DNA from: Lentisphaerae bacterium GWF2_49_21
Lineage (GTDB): Bacteria > Verrucomicrobiota > Lentisphaeria > Victivallales > GWF2-50-93
NCBI GenBank assembly: GCA_001804805.1
Contig: MHBH01000032.1
Coordinates: 1-64,000, forward strand
Direction: 5' to 3'
Length of the DNA: 64,000 nucleotides
The notes under the pieces are model-generated. The model searched no databases. It was not told where the DNA came from and worked only from the letters and a program-made list of their open reading frames with translations. Both the position numbers and the translations under genes were made by a program. How positions within the stretch are numbered: the stretch's first letter is position 1; each line of letters begins with the position of its first letter. This document shows positions 58,675 through 64,000 of this stretch, in pieces.

Positions 58675-60570
58675 CTATTTGAAAGACTCATAGGATGCGT
58701 CGGACGGCATGCGCCAGTCGCCACGGGGGGAAAGGCTGATAGAGCCGACTTTCGGGCCGTCGGGTATGCAGCTTCTCTTGAACTGCTGTGAGAAGAAACG
58801 CCTGATGAAAGTCTTCAGGCATTCCGAAATCTTCGCAGCGGTATATTTCCCCTTGAATGCGAGATTCGCAAGATGCAGGATCTTTTCTGGGGAGGCGCCA
58901 TACTTCACTGTGTGGAAGAGGAAGAAGTCATGGAGCTCGTAAGGACCGATTATCTCCTCGGTCTTCTGCGTGATCTTACCGTCGCCCTTGTGCGGGAGGA
59001 GTTCGGGTGTGACAGGAGTGTCTATGATGTCGTGCAGGACTTTTTTCAGTTCTGCTCCGGAATTCTCAGCGACCCAGGAGATCAGATAGCGTATCAGTGT
59101 CTTGGGAACACCGCAGTTGACGGCGTACATCGACATATGGTCGCCGCTGTATGTTGACCAGCCGAGTGCAATTTCTGAAAGGTCTCCGGTTCCTACGACT
59201 ATCCCCTTTTCCTTGTTCGCGATATCCATCAGGATCTGTGTCCGTTCGCGGGCCTGTACATTTTCATAGGTTACATCATGGACCTTTGGATTGTGTCCGA
59301 TCTCCTTGAAATGATCCTTGCATGCGGCCTTGATGTCGATCTCCCGGAGTTCGGTTCCTGAGAGCTGGCATAATTTGACGGCGTTCTTGTATGTTCTTCC
59401 GGTAGTGCCAAAGCCTGGCATCGTTATGGCAATGATGTCATTGCTCTTTTTCCCGATGAGCTTCATCGCCTGCATTGACACGAGCAGGGCGAGTGTCGAA
59501 TCGAGGCCACCGGAAATCCCAATCACGGCCTTGCTTGATTTCGTATGTCCGAGCCGTTTTGCCAGTCCCGCAGACTGTATGCTGAATATCTCGCGGCATC
59601 TCTCATCGCGGAGGGCGGGATTGGACGGAACGAACGGGTGCGGATCGATCTTTCTCCGTATCGAAGCAATCTTCGGGGGCCTGTCCATCTTTACGAACAC
59701 GTATTTCTCCGGAATCTCGTTGTCGGAGAATGAGCTTGCTGAAAACCTGGAGTATGCAATGCGCTCGCAGTCGATGTCCGCAAGAAGAAGTCCGCCTTTC
59801 CTGCGGAATCTTTCGTTTTCAGCGATCATAATGCCGTTTTCAGCGATCATGGAATGTCCGCTGAAGACGAGGTCGGTGGTGGATTCCCAGACGCCTGCGG
59901 AACTGTAGACATATGCTGAAAGGCATCGTGCGCTCTGCTGTTTGACAAGGTCGCGCCTGTAGTCGGCCTTTGCAACGAGCTCGTTGCTGGCGGAGAGGTT
60001 TGCTATCACTGTCGCTCCGGCGATCGCGTGGTAGGAGCTTGGAGGTATCACATTCCAGAGGTCCTCGCATATCTCCACGGCCAGCTTGAAATTTTCGTCG
60101 CATTCGAAGACGAGGTTCCTGCCGAACGGGACATCGCTGTTTCCGAGCCTGACAATTTCGCTCTTGAACTTCTTGCCGGAAGTGAACCAGCGTTTCTCGT
60201 AGAATTCCCTGTAGTTTGGATTATAGGTCTTCGGAACGATACCCTTTATTTTACCTTTCTGGATCACGAACGCGCAGTTGTATAGCCGGCTCTTGTGCAG
60301 GAACGGTGCGCCGACGACTATCACGATGTCCATCTTTTTTGCGAAGTTCGCAAGTTCAAGGACGGCGGACAATGCGTTCCTGATAAGGCGTGACTGCTGG
60401 AACAGGTCGGCGCAGGTGTATGATGTCATGCAGAGTTCAGGGAATACGGCGAGGGCGGCGGAGTTCCTTCCAGCCTCGCGGACAAGTTCCTTTATCCTGG
60501 CCAGATTGAATGCAATATCCGCAACCCTTGTTTCGGGCACTGCGGCAGCGACTCTGTAGAATCCGTACAT
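58675..60570 (-). CDS. nadE: Glutamine-dependent NAD+ synthetase
   Basis: 631 residues. Residues about 1-280 are a nitrilase-type glutaminase domain (catalytic Glu in VFPELCMTSY, Lys in GIVPKTYNPNYREFYE, Cys in VEICEDLW). The rest is the synthetase domain with the ATP loop GISGGLDSTLALLV and GTGDLSEIALGWSTYSGDHMSMYAVN. It makes NAD from nicotinic acid adenine dinucleotide with ammonia tunnelled from glutamine. Shine-Dalgarno GAGGAT. Divergent from ispH with a 124-base spacer. Confidence 0.95.
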   Translation of the reverse strand: MYGFYRVAAAVPETRVADIAFNLARIKELVREAGRNSAALAVFPELCMTSYTCADLFQQSRLIRNALSAVLELANFAKKMDIVIVVGAPFLHKSRLYNCAFVIQKGKIKGIVPKTYNPNYREFYEKRWFTSGKKFKSEIVRLGNSDVPFGRNLVFECDENFKLAVEICEDLWNVIPPSSYHAIAGATVIANLSASNELVAKADYRRDLVKQQSARCLSAYVYSSAGVWESTTDLVFSGHSMIAENGIMIAENERFRRKGGLLLADIDCERIAYSRFSASSFSDNEIPEKYVFVKMDRPPKIASIRRKIDPHPFVPSNPALRDERCREIFSIQSAGLAKRLGHTKSSKAVIGISGGLDSTLALLVSMQAMKLIGKKSNDIIAITMPGFGTTGRTYKNAVKLCQLSGTELREIDIKAACKDHFKEIGHNPKVHDVTYENVQARERTQILMDIANKEKGIVVGTGDLSEIALGWSTYSGDHMSMYAVNCGVPKTLIRYLISWVAENSGAELKKVLHDIIDTPVTPELLPHKGDGKITQKTEEIIGPYELHDFFLFHTVKYGASPEKILHLANLAFKGKYTAAKISECLKTFIRRFFSQQFKRSCIPDGPKVGSISLSPRGDWRMPSDASYESFK

Positions 60571-60694
60571 TTTGAAAATCCTCGCTATTATCCCTTTTAA
60601 TAACAGGAATATACATTAAATTTCCGAAGAGTACAAGATATTCCAACGCAGAGTAGCAATATGTGCTTGCATGAGGATTGCAGGGGGTATGCAG

Positions 60695-61633
60695 ATGAAG
60701 CATAAGGGCGGAAAAAAAATAATCATTGCTGTGCCGCACGGATTCTGTGCCGGAGTGAGAAGGGCGCTTGAGACGGTTGAGAAGGCACTTGAGCTATATG
60801 GCAAACCTGTTTATGTGAGACATGAGATCGTCCACAATAAATATGTTGTTGACAGCCTGCGCGAGAAAGGCGTTGTCTTTCTTGAATCCTCATCCAAGCT
60901 TCCGAAAAAGGCCCATCTTGTCTTCAGCGCCCACGGAGTTCCCCCGGAAGTTGAGGATGATGTTGCTAGAAAAGGTTATGACATCATAGACGCAACATGC
61001 CCTCTAGTCAAGAAAATCCATCTGCAGGCCGTCAGCTACAGCTCCAAGGGATATACAATTATAATTGTCGGGCATAAGAAGCATCCGGAAGTTGTCGGTA
61101 CTGCGGGACAGGTTGACGAGTGCCATATCGTGGAGTCGCTCAAGGATGTAGAAAAGCTGCCCGAAATTAAGAACAAACGGATTGCGTGTCTGACGCAGAC
61201 AACTCTCAGCGCCGATGACACCCGCGAGATAATCTGCGCGATAAAGAAAAGGTTCAGAGGGCGCAAGATAGCCGTCCTCAACGATATCTGCTATGCCACC
61301 CAGAACCGGCAGAACGCAGTCAAGGCTCTTGCGAAAAAATGCGATGCGGTTTTCATAATTGGTTCGGAGAACAGTTCGAACGCCAACCGTCTGCGCGAAG
61401 TCGCCGAGAAGACCGGAGCGAAGGCATATCTTATCAGCGGAGAGAAGGGGGCTCCACCTAACACCCTGAGAGGCCTTAAGAAGATCGGGATTTCCGCCGG
61501 GGCGTCGACTCCCGAGATCCTGATTTCCAAATTCATCTCATTTCTCAATAAAAAGGGCTGGCATGACATCGAGACGATAGGCAGCGAGGAGAAGAAGATC
61601 GTCTTCAGGCTGCCGGAGAGATTTGAGAATTAG
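60695..61633 (+). CDS. ispH: 4-hydroxy-3-methylbut-2-enyl diphosphate reductase
   Basis: 312 residues from the ATG at 60695. ATG at 60689 or 60671 are alternatives. The three Cys that hold the iron-sulfur cluster are in HGFCAGVRRALE, DATCPLVKKIH and NDICYATQNRQNAV. Further motifs HEIVHNKYVVDSLREKGVVF and SENSSNANRLREVAE. It is the last enzyme of the non-mevalonate pathway, giving IPP and DMAPP. Word-like repeats with partial inverted symmetry follow the stop. Confidence 0.95.
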   Translation: MKHKGGKKIIIAVPHGFCAGVRRALETVEKALELYGKPVYVRHEIVHNKYVVDSLREKGVVFLESSSKLPKKAHLVFSAHGVPPEVEDDVARKGYDIIDATCPLVKKIHLQAVSYSSKGYTIIIVGHKKHPEVVGTAGQVDECHIVESLKDVEKLPEIKNKRIACLTQTTLSADDTREIICAIKKRFRGRKIAVLNDICYATQNRQNAVKALAKKCDAVFIIGSENSSNANRLREVAEKTGAKAYLISGEKGAPPNTLRGLKKIGISAGASTPEILISKFISFLNKKGWHDIETIGSEEKKIVFRLPERFEN

Positions 61634-61775
61634 AAGACAGAGTTCGGAAGTGCGAAAGTTCGAAAGTGCGAGAGTTTTAGGATTAGGCTTAAAACAAATT
61701 TCAAGTTTCTACTTTCCAGTTTCCTTTTTCAACTTTCGAACTTCCGCATTCCCGAACTTTCGAACTATCTTCTTC
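61634..61775. repeat. Word-like degenerate repeat block with inverted symmetry
   Basis: The left half (GTTCGGAAGTGCGAAAGTTC...) is the approximate reverse complement of the right half (...CCCGAACTTTCGAAC), so it may fold back. Same vocabulary as 46330-46446. It fills the gap between convergent genes. Confidence 0.6.
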
Positions 61776-63494
61776 TCACCACGTGAACTTCGAGCGGTAT
61801 TCTTCGGCTAGTGTCTTTTTTATTTCCTTTAGCTTGTCCTTCTTCGAGAAGTCGAAGGTGGCGTAGTCGTAGGGATTCATGTTCTCGTCGGTGATGTATC
61901 TGATGCCTGTCTTGAATTCTGCCGACGTGATATCGAAGTCGGGACGGTAAATTGATGGATCGCGGATGCCGGCGATTCCCATGAACGTATGGGCGATGTT
62001 GTCGTGCGATATGGGCTGGTCTTTTCTTCCGACTAGCCTTTCAGCCGCTTGCTGGTGTGCGGCAATGAATGCATCATTGAGATAGAAGATGAACGGGATG
62101 TCGAGTTCGAATTTTGTCAGGGCCTTGGTACCGTGCCCATAGTTGCCGTCCTTCCAGTCGTTCAAATTCTCCCCGTGGTCGGAGACGTAGAGAAGGCATC
62201 CGGGTTTTTTGCTGTATAGGATCAGGCTGGTGACACGTTTGATCACATAGTCCGAATAGCGGATGCTGTTGTCATAGTTGTCCACCAGCTTGTCCTTGCC
62301 GTCTTCGAAGTGCCTGAATGATTTCGGGTACTGGTCGGAATACTGTATGTGGCTTCCCATAAGATGGAGTATGATGAACTTCCTGCCATGAGTGTTACGG
62401 ATGTAATCGGCGAGTACTGGGACAAGCTCTTCGTCGAACGCCCTTTTGGTGATCGTGGTCAGATAAATGACTTTTTCAGCCTCGTCCAGGAAAGTCGAGA
62501 GCATGTTATGGATTGTGTATTTCGGGCGCGTCGTCAGGTAGAGCGTATGGAATCCGCTTCCGTTGAATATCTTCGAGAGGCCCGGTTTCGTGTGGATGGA
62601 GTTGAGCTCCTCTGGAACTGATAGTGGCGAATAAATTGACATTGCCGAAGCCTTGGTGAAGGCGGCGGTGCTGATGGCGTCGCTGTACTGTATGACATTC
62701 TTCGGCCATGCCTTGAGCGTTTCTTCAAGTTCCGGAGCTGTCTTGCGCTGGTATCCATAGGAGGACAATGAAATCCTTCTTGCAGCCTCGCCTATGACCA
62801 GGATATAGGTTTCATCCGGAGGGGTTTTCGGAAGGAATTCCTCCGGGCATTTATACGGAGTCCTGGTATAATCCGCGATCGTGATGTTCTCGTCGATGTA
62901 CATGAAATTATTGTAGAAGAGGCAGATTGGATAGGTCTGGCGGATTCGCCAGTTGGTTGATGCAAAGAGGAGTGCCGACAGTATGAGGAAGGGCACAAGG
63001 TATTTTCTCCGGACGAAAGTATGGCCGTGGAGGAATGGCAGGGGCTTGTCGCTGGTGATGAGCCATAGGACGAAGAGAAGGGCGGCGATGCCTCCGGCGA
63101 TCAGCGGGATGCTGTACGGCGAAGAGAGGAATCCGAGCATCTCGCGGTGGTTCGTCTCGTACATGGCGGTGAGCGTCTGGTAGCCAAGCGGCTTGCCGAT
63201 CGCCAGCTGGTATGCAATGCCGGAAATCCCCAATGCAATGAAGGGGATCAGGTATTTCCGGTTGACATGGTAGAACACCAGGAGTCCGAAACAGAGGCAG
63301 TAGAATGCCATGAAGGTGAAGAGGCAGGAATACGTGAAATAATGGATGAACCGGCCGATTCCGGGAAGGAATATGCAGAGGGTCGCCAGTGCATACTTGA
63401 CAAGTTCCCACTTCTTGAATTCGTGCTTCTTGTCGAGGTATATGCGGATTTTCCAGAGGGGGCTTATGTTGCCATGAGTATTTTCTGAATGCAT
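61776..63494 (-). CDS. Phosphoethanolamine transferase-like membrane protein (EptA/sulfatase fold)
   Basis: 572 residues from the ATG at 63494 (AGGAA six bases upstream). Five transmembrane segments in the first 190 residues are followed by a periplasmic sulfatase-fold domain: metal and nucleophile region ILVIGEAARRISLSSYGYQ and STAAFTKASAMSIYSPLS with a Thr in the expected place, LHLMGSHIQY, and SDHGENL...YGHGTKAL. EptA-type enzymes move phosphoethanolamine from phosphatidylethanolamine to lipid A or other glycans. The phosphatidylethanolamine synthesis genes are at 44789-46329. Follows a TPR gene whose TGA lies just before this start. Confidence 0.85.
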   Translation of the reverse strand: MHSENTHGNISPLWKIRIYLDKKHEFKKWELVKYALATLCIFLPGIGRFIHYFTYSCLFTFMAFYCLCFGLLVFYHVNRKYLIPFIALGISGIAYQLAIGKPLGYQTLTAMYETNHREMLGFLSSPYSIPLIAGGIAALLFVLWLITSDKPLPFLHGHTFVRRKYLVPFLILSALLFASTNWRIRQTYPICLFYNNFMYIDENITIADYTRTPYKCPEEFLPKTPPDETYILVIGEAARRISLSSYGYQRKTAPELEETLKAWPKNVIQYSDAISTAAFTKASAMSIYSPLSVPEELNSIHTKPGLSKIFNGSGFHTLYLTTRPKYTIHNMLSTFLDEAEKVIYLTTITKRAFDEELVPVLADYIRNTHGRKFIILHLMGSHIQYSDQYPKSFRHFEDGKDKLVDNYDNSIRYSDYVIKRVTSLILYSKKPGCLLYVSDHGENLNDWKDGNYGHGTKALTKFELDIPFIFYLNDAFIAAHQQAAERLVGRKDQPISHDNIAHTFMGIAGIRDPSIYRPDFDITSAEFKTGIRYITDENMNPYDYATFDFSKKDKLKEIKKTLAEEYRSKFTW

Positions 63495-63496
63495 CT

Positions 63497-64000
63497 TCAA
63501 TTCCTGTTGGGCCGCCTGTTGGCGTCAATTATCTTCAGGAGCTCCTTTGCTCCGCGGTGGTTTGCGTTTATCGCGAGGGCCTTCCTGAGGAGTTTTTCCG
63601 CCCTGGTTTCTTCTCCGTCTGCGAGATTCGCAACCGCGAGGTTGACTATCAGGTCGGGATTTCCGGGCTCGAGGCTGTGGGCCCTGGAGAAATATTTCAC
63701 GGCTTCGGAATATTTCCCCTTCTGCATCTGGAAGAGCCCCATGTTGTTCAAGGCCTTCCTGTGGGCGGGATTCAGCTTGAGGCAGTCCCAGTAATGACGT
63801 TCGGCGAGGATTGCATTGCCTTTGAATTTTGAGAGGAAGAATGCGTAGTTGTAATGGATGTCGGCATTTTCGTTGTCGACGGCAAGCGCTTTCACGAAGT
63901 ATGCGTTCGCCTTTCCGAAATCGTTCTTTTCGGAATAAATGACGGCGAGGTTCATGAGGCCGTAGGGATCTGAATCTTCACAGTTGACCGCCTTCAGGTA
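63497..64000 (-). CDS. TPR protein (5' end outside window)
   Basis: The frame stays open to base 64000, so only the last 167 residues are visible. An ATG at 63955 is internal, because TPR sequence continues before it. At least four tetratricopeptide repeats are seen (NDFGKANAYFVKALAVDNENADIHYNYAFFLSK; GLFQMQKGKYSEAVKYFSRAHSLEPGNPDLIVNLAVANL), shown by their A-Y-F and A-L-P spacing. TPRs hold proteins together. It is in an operon with the phosphoethanolamine transferase-like gene. Confidence 0.85.
   Translation of the reverse strand, partial: YLKAVNCEDSDPYGLMNLAVIYSEKNDFGKANAYFVKALAVDNENADIHYNYAFFLSKFKGNAILAERHYWDCLKLNPAHRKALNNMGLFQMQKGKYSEAVKYFSRAHSLEPGNPDLIVNLAVANLADGEETRAEKLLRKALAINANHRGAKELLKIIDANRRPNRN

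Noticed and set aside
1-64000. The many ORFs of 60-260 codons opposite or out of frame to the genes listed
   Set aside because: They lie within clear genes in other frames, lack recognisable domains and Shine-Dalgarno sites, and come from the low stop density of this GC-rich, repetitive DNA.

Overview
The window looks like chromosome from an anaerobic bacterium of the Planctomycetes-Verrucomicrobia-Chlamydiae group, most likely Lentisphaerota or a close relative. This is inferred from gene content, not from a marker gene. The signs are six secreted pseudopilin-like proteins of the H-X9-DG type, large secreted clan GH-A glycosidases with carbohydrate-binding modules, many AraC/LacI/GntR regulators, an NAD-linked [FeFe] hydrogenase with its maturase HydG, and a very high density of palindromic repeats.

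Layout. 1-30 kb is sugar and polysaccharide metabolism: the end of a carbohydrate-binding protein and a cytosolic GH-A hydrolase (1-1648); a minus-strand group of SGNH hydrolase, two FAD-dependent oxidoreductases and a 2-hydroxyacid dehydrogenase with a divergent PocR/AraC regulator (1944-7568); a RAYT transposase among its REP repeats (7643-8765); Gfo/Idh/MocA oxidoreductase and ThuA protein with a divergent AraC (8839-11727); a pseudopilin, an AraC and a GH94 phosphorylase (11733-15989). The centrepiece, 16.7-29.9 kb, is two divergent operons that mirror each other: LacI regulator, pseudopilin, pseudopilin, 1224-residue secreted glycosidase on the minus strand, and GntR regulator, pseudopilin, pseudopilin, 975-residue secreted glycosidase, CBM9 protein on the plus strand.

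30-35 kb holds a zinc-ribbon/TPR membrane protein translationally coupled to an M48 metalloprotease. 35-42.3 kb is the hydrogenase locus (hydC, hydB, two small genes, hydA, a second RAYT, hydG). 42.3-48 kb carries a gene remnant, an M20 amidohydrolase, thioredoxin, the phosphatidylserine synthase/decarboxylase pair, a sugar-nucleotide epimerase and DNA glycosylase Tag. 48-56 kb has a TetR-controlled RND efflux pump and a sixth pseudopilin that overlaps an ABC exporter. 56.3-58.3 kb is tRNA-Val(CAC) followed by a truncated excisionase-like gene and an AlbA_2/Schlafen-domain regulator. 58.6-64 kb encodes NAD synthase, IspH, a phosphoethanolamine-transferase-like sulfatase-fold protein and a TPR protein cut by the window edge.

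The most unusual signal is repeats built into genes. Two REP families, each centred on its own RAYT gene, carry a GTAG-type motif 5' of a hairpin whose stem changes by compensatory substitution. Members of both supply the stop codon of neighbouring genes. A third group of multi-hairpin elements has ends GGAG and CTCC. AT-rich palindromes occupy three successive junctions of the GntR operon. A hairpin-forming insert encoding VPGVARRAK-like peptide sits between duplicated FTLIELL motifs in three pseudopilin genes.
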